Positions 44,272 through 52,657 are shown, counted from the stretch's first letter. The stretch: 64,000 nucleotides of DNA from Kosakonia sp. H02 (GCA_030704225.1 CP131915.1:2790001-2854000), one strand, 5' to 3'. Translations and numbers: made by a program. The notes: a model not told the origin generated them from the letters alone.

Positions 44272-45336
44272 ATGACATCACAAACATGGCAATCTCTTTG
44301 CAATAAGAGGTATCGGTTGTCCCTACGACTCTTTTTACTGCTTAACGCAATTTCAGCCCTGTTTTCCATGGCGTTGCCGCTCTACAACCAAAGTGCCTTT
44401 ACGCTTCCGGTTGGTGCTATTTTTGCGCTCAGTATCATCTTACCGGCATGGCACAAATTTCACCCGAAGAGCAAAATTAATATCTCCTTGATTTCTCTAC
44501 TGTTTGGCTGCCTGTGGGCGTGGCATGTCATCATAAAAGCAAGGCTATTAAGCGAAAATACCTCTGCTTATCTTCTCATCGCTCTGCTCAGCGTCTTATT
44601 CATCGGATCAATTGCTTTTTCAAACAACATCATCGCCTTCTTGCTGCATTCGTTACCGGTTTTTGCCGCCTGTCTGTGGCTTAACGCGTCGCATAATGAG
44701 ATCCGCCTTATCTACAGTTTCGCCTTGCCGGTGATTGGGATTGCTATCCAGCATGCGATTCAAAAACGTAATGATAATTTTGCCCATGCGCTGATGCAGC
44801 GCCTGGTGCAGGAGCGAAAAACCCTTAACGACCTGAGCATGCTGGATCCCTTAACCGGTTTGTATAATCGCCGGGGTTTGCAACATAAACTTAATAACCT
44901 GCTGGCGCTGGATGACAGTTCCCGTTTTGTCTTACTGCTCGATATCGATCACTTCAAAGCTTATAACGACCATTACGGACATATGATGGGCGATCAGGCG
45001 CTGATCCGCGTCTCTGCGGCATTGCGCGATGCGGTACATTCCCGCGATATTGTGGCGCGTTTTGGCGGCGAAGAATTCATGATTTTGCTGAATAATATCG
45101 ACCAGGAGCAGGCGCGACTGACCGCTGAGCAGATTCGGCAGAAAGTATACGACTTAGAAATTCCGCATATGTTTAATGAAAGCGTGGCGACCAACGTCAC
45201 GGTGAGCATTGGTATCGCCCCGCTACAGGATCATGATATTGAGACTGCTCTCGCCCGCGCTGACAAAGCACTGTACGAAGCGAAGCATTTAGGCAGAAAT
45301 AGCATTCTGGTCAGTGGGGACTTACAGCTCGCCTGA
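44272..45336 (+). CDS. Membrane-bound diguanylate cyclase
   Basis: Predicted to make cyclic-di-GMP from two GTP. It has 354 residues. Six or so membrane helices (about 15-160) act as an unrecognised sensor, and a GGDEF domain (about 190-350) follows, with DPLTGLYNRRG, the LDIDHFK metal motif and active-site GGEEF at 265-269. The inhibitory I-site, normally RxxD five residues before GGEEF, reads HSRD here, so product inhibition is probably lost. No such gene lies between yjjZ and fhuF in E. coli. Substrate and signal are inferred from the family. Confidence 0.92.
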   Translation: MTSQTWQSLCNKRYRLSLRLFLLLNAISALFSMALPLYNQSAFTLPVGAIFALSIILPAWHKFHPKSKINISLISLLFGCLWAWHVIIKARLLSENTSAYLLIALLSVLFIGSIAFSNNIIAFLLHSLPVFAACLWLNASHNEIRLIYSFALPVIGIAIQHAIQKRNDNFAHALMQRLVQERKTLNDLSMLDPLTGLYNRRGLQHKLNNLLALDDSSRFVLLLDIDHFKAYNDHYGHMMGDQALIRVSAALRDAVHSRDIVARFGGEEFMILLNNIDQEQARLTAEQIRQKVYDLEIPHMFNESVATNVTVSIGIAPLQDHDIETALARADKALYEAKHLGRNSILVSGDLQLA

Positions 45337-45397
45337 GGCGCGCCAGCGCTAACTTTACGATAAAAATCTTGCTATCGATTTTACCTCTGGCTAGGAT

Positions 45398-45412
45398 TGG
45401 CAATCATTATCA
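45398..45412 (+). promoter_or_regulatory. Fur box of fhuF
   Basis: TGGCAATCATTATCA matches 12 of 14 defined positions of the Fur core, 27 bases before the fhuF ATG. fhuF is Fur-repressed in E. coli. Confidence 0.75.
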
Positions 45413-45438
45413 TTTAGATTCCTAATTCAGCTGGCGCT

Positions 45439-46227
45439 ATGACTTACCGTACCGCATCGATCATGCAAGATGTTATCTGGCGAGGCAGCCTCATTGATGA
45501 GCGCGACTCGCTGGCGAATGCCATGCGGGAAACCATCACCAGCACTCGCGCGCATCTGCTCGATTTTATCCGCCTGAATGAACCTGCGCCTTACAGTACA
45601 TTAACCCTGGCAGAGTGGTCACGCCCTGCGGCGCTGCAATCGCTTATCGCGACCTACTCCGATCATATTTACCGTAATCAGCCCATGCAGCCGCGTGAAA
45701 ACAAACCGCTGCTTTCGCTATGGGCGCAGTGGTATCTCGGGTTGATGGTACCGCCGCTTTTGCTGACGCTATTAACGCAAAAAAGCGCGATTAACCTCGC
45801 GCCTGATAACTTCCACGTCGAGTTTCACGAGACGGGTCGTGCCGCCTGTTTCTGGATGGATGTGCACCAGGATCGCCACCTGACATTGCAAACGGACGTT
45901 GGGCGTATTGAAGCGCTGACCACTCAAGTCATGGCGCCGGTTGTTCAGGCGCTTGAAGCCACGGGCGATATTAACGGCAGGCTCATCTGGAGCAATACGG
46001 GCTATCTGATGAACTGGTACCTGGGCGAGATGATCCCGCTGCTCGGCGAGACGCGTGTTGCCGCCCTGCGTCAGATCTGCTTCTTTGAAAAACAGCTTTC
46101 CGACGGCAGTGATAACCCATTATGGCGTACCGTGGTCTTACGCGACGGCGCGCTGGTGCGCCGGACATGCTGCCAGCGCTATCGTCTGCCGGATGTTCAG
46201 CAGTGCGGTGACTGCACGCTGAAGTAA
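45439..46227 (+). CDS. fhuF: Ferric-siderophore reductase FhuF
   Basis: Cytoplasmic [2Fe-2S] protein that reduces iron in hydroxamate siderophores such as ferrioxamine and ferrichrome. It has 262 residues, as in E. coli. The unusual cluster motif CC-x10-C-x2-C is C244, C245, C256 and C259 at the C-terminus. A Fur box precedes it and a strong terminator follows. Confidence 0.97.
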   Translation: MTYRTASIMQDVIWRGSLIDERDSLANAMRETITSTRAHLLDFIRLNEPAPYSTLTLAEWSRPAALQSLIATYSDHIYRNQPMQPRENKPLLSLWAQWYLGLMVPPLLLTLLTQKSAINLAPDNFHVEFHETGRAACFWMDVHQDRHLTLQTDVGRIEALTTQVMAPVVQALEATGDINGRLIWSNTGYLMNWYLGEMIPLLGETRVAALRQICFFEKQLSDGSDNPLWRTVVLRDGALVRRTCCQRYRLPDVQQCGDCTLK

Positions 46228-46229
46228 AT

Positions 46230-46257
46230 AAGGGGCGATCACCGCCCCTTTTGTTTT
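46230..46257 (+). terminator. Terminator between fhuF and the EIIC gene
   Basis: AAGGGGCG / CGCCCCTT stem with an ATCAC loop followed by TTGTTTT, three bases after the fhuF stop, at the meeting point of two converging genes. Confidence 0.9.
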
Positions 46258-47596
46258 ATGCAACTTGTTGTTCATCCTCTGCGCGCCGCGCTTCTTCCGC
46301 TTCCTGTTCCAGCAGCTGTTTTTCATAGACTTTAAAAAATGGGTAGTAAATCACCGCCGAGATACAGGCCAGCAGCACGACCAGAATCGCCGCGCGGAAA
46401 TCCCAACCCAGCGCCCAGGCGCCGCCAATTGGCGCGGGCGCAGTCCAGGGAACGACCGAAATAACCCGCCCGATAAGATCCAGTTTCATTGCCGCCCAGG
46501 CGATGATCGCATTGATCGTCGGCGCCAGCAGGAACGGAATAAAAAACACCGGATTCATCACGATTGGCGTACCGAAAATGACCGGTTCATTGATATTGAA
46601 AATGCTTGGCACAATGCTCAGACGCCCGATCGAACGTAAGTGCACAGAACGGCTGCGTAAGTAACAGAACACCAATCCCATGGTCGCACCTGATCCACCG
46701 ACCACAATAAAGAACGTCCAGAACGCTTCCATAAAGATGTGCGGCAGCGGCGCGTTTTGCGCCAGGGCGCTCTGGTTAATGCCGAGATTGGTAAGCCAGA
46801 ACATTTGCAGCATCCCGGAGACAATCGCAGCACCGTGGATGCCCGCAAACCACAGCAGATGACCGATAATCACCGCGAGCAAGATGGCAGGCAAGGAATC
46901 TGCCGCCGCGACAAGCGGTTTAAACAGCGCCATGATGGCCTGAGGGATCAACATATTAAATTGCGACTGGATCAACAGACTGAGCGGATAAAGCGTCAGG
47001 ACGACCACCAGCACAGGGATCAGCAAGTCGAAGGAGTTTTTGATCATGGGTGGAACTTGATCCGGCAGGCGGATGCCAATGTTATGCGCCTTCAAAAAGC
47101 GCATCATTTCCACACAGTAAATGGCCACCAGAATCGCCGTGAAAATACCGGTTCCGCCGAGGCTATCGACGGGCAGCGTGCCGCTGGTTTTCGGTGCTGC
47201 GATCAATAAAAACGCCATCAGCGACAGCATCGCACACATAAACGGATCTAACTGGTGCGACTTCATATAGTGCTTACCAAGGTTGTAAGCGATCGCCGCG
47301 CAAATATAGATAGACATAACGCCCATCGTCATATCGAAAGGCGTAAGGATCCGCCCTTCGTACTGCTTCGCAAGATCCAACCAGCCACGGGCGAAACCCC
47401 AGGTTGTATCAGGCGAAAACGGCGGATAAGCAAAAACCAGCAGGAACGATCCAACAATCATAAAGGGCATCGCAGAAATAAAACCGTCGCGGATAGCCAT
47501 GACATGACGTTGGGAAGAGATTCGCCCGGCAATCGGGCTAACGTAATTTTCGATGAACCGGAAAATGAGATTAAATGCAGCATGGTTGGCAGACAT
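46256..47596 (-). CDS. PTS sugar transporter EIIC, lactose/cellobiose family (orphan)
   Basis: Membrane permease component of a phosphotransferase system. It has 446 residues with about ten membrane segments and the lac-family active-site region FNINEPVIFGTPI near residue 340. Family members move cellobiose, chitobiose, lactose or related beta-glycosides. No EIIA, EIIB, glycosidase or regulator gene lies nearby, so it must borrow the other subunits or be a remnant. The C-terminus is a Glu/Arg-rich tail. A palindromic operator candidate lies upstream. The sugar is unknown. Confidence 0.9.
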   Translation of the reverse strand: MSANHAAFNLIFRFIENYVSPIAGRISSQRHVMAIRDGFISAMPFMIVGSFLLVFAYPPFSPDTTWGFARGWLDLAKQYEGRILTPFDMTMGVMSIYICAAIAYNLGKHYMKSHQLDPFMCAMLSLMAFLLIAAPKTSGTLPVDSLGGTGIFTAILVAIYCVEMMRFLKAHNIGIRLPDQVPPMIKNSFDLLIPVLVVVLTLYPLSLLIQSQFNMLIPQAIMALFKPLVAAADSLPAILLAVIIGHLLWFAGIHGAAIVSGMLQMFWLTNLGINQSALAQNAPLPHIFMEAFWTFFIVVGGSGATMGLVFCYLRSRSVHLRSIGRLSIVPSIFNINEPVIFGTPIVMNPVFFIPFLLAPTINAIIAWAAMKLDLIGRVISVVPWTAPAPIGGAWALGWDFRAAILVVLLACISAVIYYPFFKVYEKQLLEQEAEEARRAEDEQQVA

Positions 47597-47793
47597 AGCA
47601 GATCTCCTATCAGGCTAAAGGGTAATAGCACCAGCAACTGTTCTGCCGCGCAGCGATCTTCTGATATCTGAAACCATGCTGATTGGCGAACCAGCATTAC
47701 TGCAACGTAGGGTCGGTTTCATAGATGGCTCTTTTAATTTTAGGGGCAGAGGGAAATGACAAAATGAGTATTAACCCGGCTTGTTAGCTGTGC

Positions 47794-47814
47794 AACCGGT
47801 TACTGTAACCGGTT
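47794..47814. promoter_or_regulatory. 21-bp palindrome with two AACCGGTT boxes
   Basis: Perfect inverted repeat: AACCGGTTAC, a central T, then its mirror. It contains AACCGGTT twice, 13 bases apart. The central CCGG resembles LacI/GalR-family operators. It lies in the 333-base gap between the EIIC gene and the YbaK-like gene, which holds no other feature that I see, 198 bases before the EIIC start. Confidence 0.6.
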
Positions 47815-47929
47815 TCCGCGATTGTGAAGGGGATCGTGAAACTTAATGTCAGCGGTTTGTTATGTCGGGATATTTACACGGATAACTGGCTTGTGACAGA
47901 TTAACGACGGTCTTTCGCTGGAGAACATC

Positions 47930-48388
47930 ATGAGTTTGCAGTCCGTGCGGCAATTTTTTGCCGACAACGCCCCCGACATCGATATTATTGAATTGAATCA
48001 AAGCACAGCAACCGTGGCGCTGGCGGCGTCCGCCCACCATGTCGAACCGGGACAAATTGCCAAGACACTTTCGTTGAAAGTGAAAAACGAAGTGATTCTG
48101 GTCGTCGCTAAAGGCGATGCCCGCCTTGATAACAAAAAGCTCAAAAGCACTTTTGGAGCCAAAGCACGCATGTTGAGCTGCGATGAAGTCGTCACCATTA
48201 CCGGACATCCGGTGGGCGGCGTCTGTCCATTTGGGCTGGAAACACCACTGGCTGTTTTTTGCGATGTGTCGTTAAAACAGTATCCGGAAGTGCTACCTGC
48301 GGCGGGCGCTATCCACAGCGCGGTGCGCATCTCCCCGGACAGAATGGCGGAGCTTACTCACGCAAAATGGATTGATGTGTGCCTGTAG
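47930..48388 (+). CDS. YbaK/EbsC-type aminoacyl-tRNA deacylase
   Basis: Stand-alone editing domain of the YbaK/ProX family, which hydrolyses mischarged tRNA such as Cys-tRNA(Pro) or Ala-tRNA(Pro). It has 152 residues. The conserved catalytic-site lysine is K45 (IAKTLSLK), and the GHPVGGVCPFG loop is near residue 91. The substrate is not predictable; it is not E. coli YbaK itself by position or length. CTGGAGAAC ribosome site. Not present here in E. coli. Confidence 0.88.
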   Translation: MSLQSVRQFFADNAPDIDIIELNQSTATVALAASAHHVEPGQIAKTLSLKVKNEVILVVAKGDARLDNKKLKSTFGAKARMLSCDEVVTITGHPVGGVCPFGLETPLAVFCDVSLKQYPEVLPAAGAIHSAVRISPDRMAELTHAKWIDVCL

Positions 48389-48395
48389 CGCTGTT

Positions 48396-48418
48396 GCGCC
48401 AGGCGCGACACCTGGCGC
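48396..48418. terminator. Hairpin between the deacylase gene and bglJ
   Basis: GCGCCAGG / CCTGGCGC stem between two converging genes, with a short T/A flank. Probable bidirectional terminator. Confidence 0.6.
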
Positions 48419-48440
48419 TTACGCGTACTAAAGACAGGGG

Positions 48441-49112
48441 CTACATTAATTCAGACGCCACCCGAACACTGGGTGGGATCCACGTCAGTATATCTGCGGC
48501 ATCAAGCAAGCCAACGTCGGACGTCACCCCCAGCTTCGTCATGGCATTAAATTTATGCGCGCGAATGGTTTTGACATTCCGGTGCAGCTGCGAGGCGATT
48601 TCAGCCACGGAAAAGCCCCGCGTCATATAATTCAGGATCTCCCGCTCTGTCGGACTAAGCATTCGATACTGGCGTACGTACCAATGATTAATCATGTTTT
48701 CATTAACGCGCCGGGTCTCTCCAAGCAGCGTCGCGAGCTGCTCCTGTAACACAGGCAACACATAGGATTTACTCAATATCCCATGTAACCGCGAGGGAGA
48801 AAGATGCCCCACTAGCCGCGCTTCCCGATCGTCTCCCGCTAACACAATGCGCTGTACGCCCGAATGAGAAAGGGAGAGCAGATGCAGACACATCAAACAC
48901 TCCCGCCTCTCCTTACGTTGACCAAATAGCGAATAGATGACAGAAAAAAAAGATGTCTGTCTTAACGCCTGACGAAACGCTAAATGATCTTTAAAAAAAT
49001 GAAAAGAATAGTTACTGAGAGTTGACTCATTGAATAAATTCTGTAGCCCCTCCCGACTCATCATACATTTTTCTATGATGGCAACGTTTCTTGTTTGGCT
49101 AATTTTTTCCAT
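48441..49112 (-). CDS. bglJ: Transcriptional regulator BglJ
   Basis: LuxR-type regulator that in E. coli forms a heterodimer with RcsB and activates the silent bgl operon and others. It has 223 residues. The N-terminal receiver-like region begins RNVAIIEKCMMS and lacks a clear phosphoacceptor. The C-terminal helix-turn-helix starts at LSPTEREILNYM and continues NVKTIRAHKFNAMTKLG. Overlaps yjjQ by 40 bases, so the two are cotranscribed. Confidence 0.94.
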   Translation of the reverse strand: MEKISQTRNVAIIEKCMMSREGLQNLFNESTLSNYSFHFFKDHLAFRQALRQTSFFSVIYSLFGQRKERRECLMCLHLLSLSHSGVQRIVLAGDDREARLVGHLSPSRLHGILSKSYVLPVLQEQLATLLGETRRVNENMINHWYVRQYRMLSPTEREILNYMTRGFSVAEIASQLHRNVKTIRAHKFNAMTKLGVTSDVGLLDAADILTWIPPSVRVASELM

Positions 49113-49795
49113 TCATTGTGGTCTCCATGTGCTGATCCGAGATTCAGCTCTTTCATTCCCTGGTGGCTATTAATCCATGTATACAAGTCTGCATTACTTC
49201 GCAGCGATAATCGTCTCATTGCACTATTTTTTTGTGCGCTGACGGTTTTATTACTTTTTTTAAGCAACATTGCGATTTGATTTATTCCCCATCCTTTTCC
49301 GAGTAGGCGTAACACTTTCCTCTCTGAAAAAGTCAGTATTTTGTGCGTTGAAAGTGTTTCTTCTTCCCTGTTCTGCGTTGCAAAAAGCAATGTTTCACTC
49401 ACCTTTTCCACATCTTCATATCCCTCGCGGACGGCGTTAATCACACCCTCGACAGGCTCTATATGAGACAGCAGTATTGTTTGTGGCTGTAGCAAAAAAT
49501 CCACCGCATCAGGATAAAGTTCTGGGGAAATAAAAAAGAGCCAGCGTGCTTTATCGTATTGAGAAATCAATGAATAATATTGCTCGCAACGCTTTTGCGC
49601 AAAACGCAGCTCGCCAGTTAAATCAATGATAATCAATCTGGCGCACGCTAACTGCGACAGCGCGATCTCCTCGACGGTAGAGTAATACGTTAATTCGTAT
49701 TCAGGAAAATGACGCTCAAATATGCTGCCTATCCCGGCCCGAAGTACGGGTGCCTGGCTAATAATAATCCCGTGATTGCCGCCTGGTGATAGCAT
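49073..49795 (-). CDS. yjjQ: Transcriptional regulator YjjQ
   Basis: LuxR-type repressor of motility and virulence-type genes in E. coli. It has 240 residues from the ATG at 49795 (MLSPGGNHG), close to the E. coli start; an ATG at 49825 would add ten residues. The helix-turn-helix LTFSERKVLRLLGKGWGINQIA is followed by TVSAQKNSAMRRL. It precedes bglJ in one transcript. In E. coli the operon is silenced by H-NS and activated by LeuO; the AT-rich upstream region here fits that. Confidence 0.93.
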   Translation of the reverse strand: MLSPGGNHGIIISQAPVLRAGIGSIFERHFPEYELTYYSTVEEIALSQLACARLIIIDLTGELRFAQKRCEQYYSLISQYDKARWLFFISPELYPDAVDFLLQPQTILLSHIEPVEGVINAVREGYEDVEKVSETLLFATQNREEETLSTHKILTFSERKVLRLLGKGWGINQIAMLLKKSNKTVSAQKNSAMRRLSLRSNADLYTWINSHQGMKELNLGSAHGDHNEWKKLAKQETLPS

Positions 49796-50344
49796 AAAAA
49801 CCTCCGCTTCCATTTGCGTTTTCAACCAATCCTCGTTATGAGTATTTACTTAATCGGTACCAATAATACGTAGGTTAGCAATAATGTTCCGAAAAGGGTG
49901 CTGTAAGAATTGTTGGAATTTATGATTAGCAATTAAATATAACTCTCTAAAATCATAATATTGCCAACTTGCATGACAACATAGCACAACGCATCTTCAA
50001 ATACTCAGTGCCTGATTAAAAATAAAATAAGAAAGCTCAAATAATCAGGATGCATATAATTGAGAGATAACCAATAACCTTAATAAATATTTAAGCCATC
50101 CTGTAAATTAAGAATATTAACGCTTTCAAGTAATATCCGTGGCATGCTTTCTGTATCTGTTTTTTTCCTGCCGATTAACATGCTGCATGGATACTGTGAT
50201 GAGGTGATTTCATCAATAGTTGTCGCTGTGATTTATTGCACAATTCTTGATCTACTTTAGCGCCACGCTGCCTGTTTCCTGTGCTAAAAATAGTCATTCC
50301 GTTCCACCCTTTGCGAACGCCGTTGCAATACGACCAGGGTTAAC
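49796..50344. other. AT-rich intergenic region between yjjQ and yjjP
   Basis: About 550 bases with long A/T runs at 49850-50120, no credible reading frame and no RNA gene that I can recognise. It should carry the divergent yjjQ and yjjP promoters. Composition suggests H-NS binding. A GC-richer stretch begins near 50250. Confidence 0.6.
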
Positions 50345-51121
50345 ATGCAAACAGACCAGTCACCACAGCGGGCTATTACGCGGCTGTGTATTCAGTGCGG
50401 CCTTTTTTTGTTACAGCACGGCGCAGAGAGTGCGCTGGTTGAGGAGTTATCAACACGCCTGGGGCTGGCGCTCGGCATGGACAGCGTTGAAAGCTTAATT
50501 TCCTCCAACGCCATTGTCTTAACCACTATCAAAGATGGGCATTGCCTGACGTCAACCCGCAAAAATAACGATCGCGGAATCAACATGCACGTCGTAACGG
50601 AAGTGCAGCACATTGTGATTCTCGCAGAGCATAAGCTGCTGGATCGTGAAGGTGTAGAAAAACGCTTTGCCCAGGTTAAGCCGCTGCGCTACCCGCGCTG
50701 GCTGGTCACGCTGATGGTTGGGCTTTCCTGCGCCTGTTTTTGCAAACTGAATAACGGCGGCTGGGATGGCGCACTGGTGACCTTTTGCGCCAGCAGTGTC
50801 GCCATGTATGTGCGGCTGGTGCTGGCAGGCAGACATATGCACCCGCAAATTAATTTTTGTATCACCGCCTTTGTTGCCACCACGGTATCGGGTTTGATGT
50901 TGACGCTGCCCGCCTTTCTGCACTCATCCACCGTTGCGATGGCCGCCAGTGTGCTGTTGCTGGTGCCGGGTTTTCCCTTAATCAATTCCGTTGCCGATAT
51001 GTTTAAAGGCCATATCAATACCGGGCTGGCACGTTGGGCAATCGCCAGCTTATTAACGCTGGCCACCTGCATCGGTGTGGTCATGGCAATGACACTGTGG
51101 GGGTTACGCGGATGGATATAA
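50345..51121 (+). CDS. yjjP: ThrE-family exporter subunit YjjP
   Basis: Larger subunit of the YjjPB membrane transporter, which exports succinate in E. coli. It has 258 residues: an N-terminal soluble domain (about 1-115, DUF1212) and five membrane helices from about residue 120. Ten bases overlap yjjB, which supplies the missing ThrE-like half. It follows the AT-rich yjjQ region; the ATG has no strong ribosome site. Confidence 0.94.
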   Translation: MQTDQSPQRAITRLCIQCGLFLLQHGAESALVEELSTRLGLALGMDSVESLISSNAIVLTTIKDGHCLTSTRKNNDRGINMHVVTEVQHIVILAEHKLLDREGVEKRFAQVKPLRYPRWLVTLMVGLSCACFCKLNNGGWDGALVTFCASSVAMYVRLVLAGRHMHPQINFCITAFVATTVSGLMLTLPAFLHSSTVAMAASVLLLVPGFPLINSVADMFKGHINTGLARWAIASLLTLATCIGVVMAMTLWGLRGWI

Positions 51122-51585
51122 TCACCTTCATTCTGGCGCTGGCACAAGATATGGCACTGGCGGCAGTTCCGGCCATTGGATTTGCGATGGTCTTTAATGT
51201 TCCCCATCGTGCGTTGGGCTGGTGCGCGTTGCTCGGCGCAATCGGTCACGGCTTTCGCTTTGCCATGATGTACTGGGGTTTCAATATTGAATGGTCAACG
51301 TTTGTGGCCTCGATGCTGGTAGGGTGTATTGGCATCCGCTGGTCACGCTGGTACCTGGCGCACCCGAAAGTGTTTACCGTGGCGGCCGTCATTCCCATGT
51401 TTCCAGGGATTCCCGCCTACATGGCGATGATTTCAGCCGTCAAAATCGGCCATTTTGGCTACAACGAAGAGTTGATGATCCTGCTGCTGACCAACTTCCT
51501 GAAAGCGTCATCTATAGTTGGTGCGCTCTCCATCGGCTTGTCGATCCCGGGCCTCTGGATCTACCGCAAACGCCCACGCGTATGA
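51112..51585 (+). CDS. yjjB: ThrE-family exporter subunit YjjB
   Basis: Small membrane subunit (157 residues, as in E. coli) of the YjjPB succinate exporter, with four or five helices and the family motif AAVIPMFPGIPAY. The ATG at 51112 (MDIITFILA) lies inside the yjjP end with a ten-base overlap. The two proteins together equal a single ThrE protein, supporting a complex. Confidence 0.95.
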   Translation: MDIITFILALAQDMALAAVPAIGFAMVFNVPHRALGWCALLGAIGHGFRFAMMYWGFNIEWSTFVASMLVGCIGIRWSRWYLAHPKVFTVAAVIPMFPGIPAYMAMISAVKIGHFGYNEELMILLLTNFLKASSIVGALSIGLSIPGLWIYRKRPRV

Positions 51586-51600
51586 TCTGATAAAAATAAC

Positions 51601-51629
51601 TTGCAATTAAATCGTGCGCTATCTATATT
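51601..51629 (+). promoter_or_regulatory. ohrR promoter
   Basis: TTGCAA (51601-51606), a 17-base spacer and TATATT (51624-51629), which puts transcription start close to 51636, one base before the ohrR ATG. The spacer includes TTAAATCGTGC, shared in inverted form with the ohr upstream region. Confidence 0.65.
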
Positions 51630-51636
51630 CAAAAAC

Positions 51637-52089
51637 ATGAAAACATCGACACCGACCGCGACAGAGCAGCTCGCGTTAGATAACCAGTTTTGTTTTGCGC
51701 TCTATTCAACAAACCTGGCGCTGCACAAGCTCTATCGGCAGCTACTGACGCCGATGAACCTGACCTATCCGCAATACCTGGTGATGTTGGTACTGTGGGA
51801 AAAAGACGATATTACCGTGTCGGAGATTGGCGAGCGCCTGTTTTTAGATTCCGCCACGCTGACACCGCTGTTAAAACGTCTGGAAAGCGCCGGGCTGATT
51901 AATCGCCAGCGTTCGCGCCAGGATGAACGCCAGGTGATTATCACCCTCAGCGAAAGCGGGCGCGGCTTGCAGCAGCAAGCGGAAGCTATTCCGCAAGCGA
52001 TACGCTGTGCCATGGCCTGCGAAGATGCAACGCTGCGCGATCTCAAGCAGCAACTGGAGCAGCTTCGCCAACAGTTTCAACGCGCATAA
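51637..52089 (+). CDS. ohrR: Organic hydroperoxide sensor OhrR (MarR family)
   Basis: Dimeric MarR-type repressor that releases ohr when its sensing cysteine is oxidised by organic peroxides. It has 150 residues. The reactive cysteine is C19 in NQFCFALYS. C124 and C128 near the C-terminus suggest the two-cysteine type that forms an intersubunit disulfide. The winged helix carries LDSATLTPLLKRLE. I chose the ATG at 51637; the TTG at 51601 overlaps a promoter. Inserted with ohr between yjjB and dnaT, unlike E. coli. Confidence 0.92.
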   Translation: MKTSTPTATEQLALDNQFCFALYSTNLALHKLYRQLLTPMNLTYPQYLVMLVLWEKDDITVSEIGERLFLDSATLTPLLKRLESAGLINRQRSRQDERQVIITLSESGRGLQQQAEAIPQAIRCAMACEDATLRDLKQQLEQLRQQFQRA

Positions 52090-52125
52090 ACTCCCTCATT
52101 ACGAGTTTATGCCCGAAAATAAGTA

Positions 52126-52145
52126 GCACGCGATTTTATAGCAAA
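52126..52145 (+). promoter_or_regulatory. Possible OhrR site before ohr
   Basis: GCACGCGATTTTATAGCAAA, in inverted orientation, resembles the ohrR promoter element (shared AAATCG-GTGC core). Candidate OhrR binding site 26 bases before the ohr ATG; inferred from similarity only. Confidence 0.4.
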
Positions 52146-52170
52146 CACTCAAGATAATAAGGAACCTGCC

Positions 52171-52599
52171 ATGTCTTTAGAAAAAGTTGTCTATACCGCC
52201 AAAGCCAAAGCAACCGGAGGCCGTGACGGCCGCGCTACCTCATCTGACGGCGTACTGGACGTCAAACTGGGCGTACCGAAAGAGATGGGCGGTGCAGGCG
52301 GTGAAGTCACCAACCCGGAGCAACTGTTCGCGGCGGGTTACTCTGCCTGCTTCCTGGGCGCGATGAAATTTGTCGCTGGTCGCGACAAAATCGCGATGCC
52401 GAAAGATGCCTTTATCGAAGGTGAAGTCGGTATCGGCCCGCTACCGACTGGTTTTGGTATTGAAGCCAAACTCAATATTCACCTGCCGGAGATGGACGCC
52501 GCGGAAGCCAAAAAACTGGTCGACGCCGCGCATATCGTTTGCCCTTATTCCAACGCCACGCGCGGCAATATCGACGTTACGCTCAATATCATCGCGTAA
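52171..52599 (+). CDS. ohr: Organic hydroperoxide resistance protein Ohr
   Basis: Thiol peroxidase that reduces organic hydroperoxides using lipoylated proteins. It has 142 residues. Catalytic C60 (YSACFLGA) and C124 (HIVCPYSNA) are in the positions typical of Ohr rather than OsmC, with R18/R21 and E50 near the active site. AAGGAACC ribosome site. Downstream of its sensor gene ohrR; ends at a strong terminator. Confidence 0.96.
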   Translation: MSLEKVVYTAKAKATGGRDGRATSSDGVLDVKLGVPKEMGGAGGEVTNPEQLFAAGYSACFLGAMKFVAGRDKIAMPKDAFIEGEVGIGPLPTGFGIEAKLNIHLPEMDAAEAKKLVDAAHIVCPYSNATRGNIDVTLNIIA

Positions 52600-52632
52600 C
52601 GCGCTCAATTTGCTGACGCTTTTGTGAAAATT

Positions 52633-52657
52633 AAAAGCCGGGGAAACCCGGCTTTTT
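52633..52657 (+). terminator. ohr terminator
   Basis: AAAAGCCGGG / CCCGGCTTTT stem with T-run, 34 bases after the ohr stop. Confidence 0.9.

Noticed and set aside
51601..51636. TTG start for ohrR giving 12 more residues
   Set aside because: This stretch matches a -35/-10 promoter ending just before the ATG, and OhrR proteins normally begin near the ATG.
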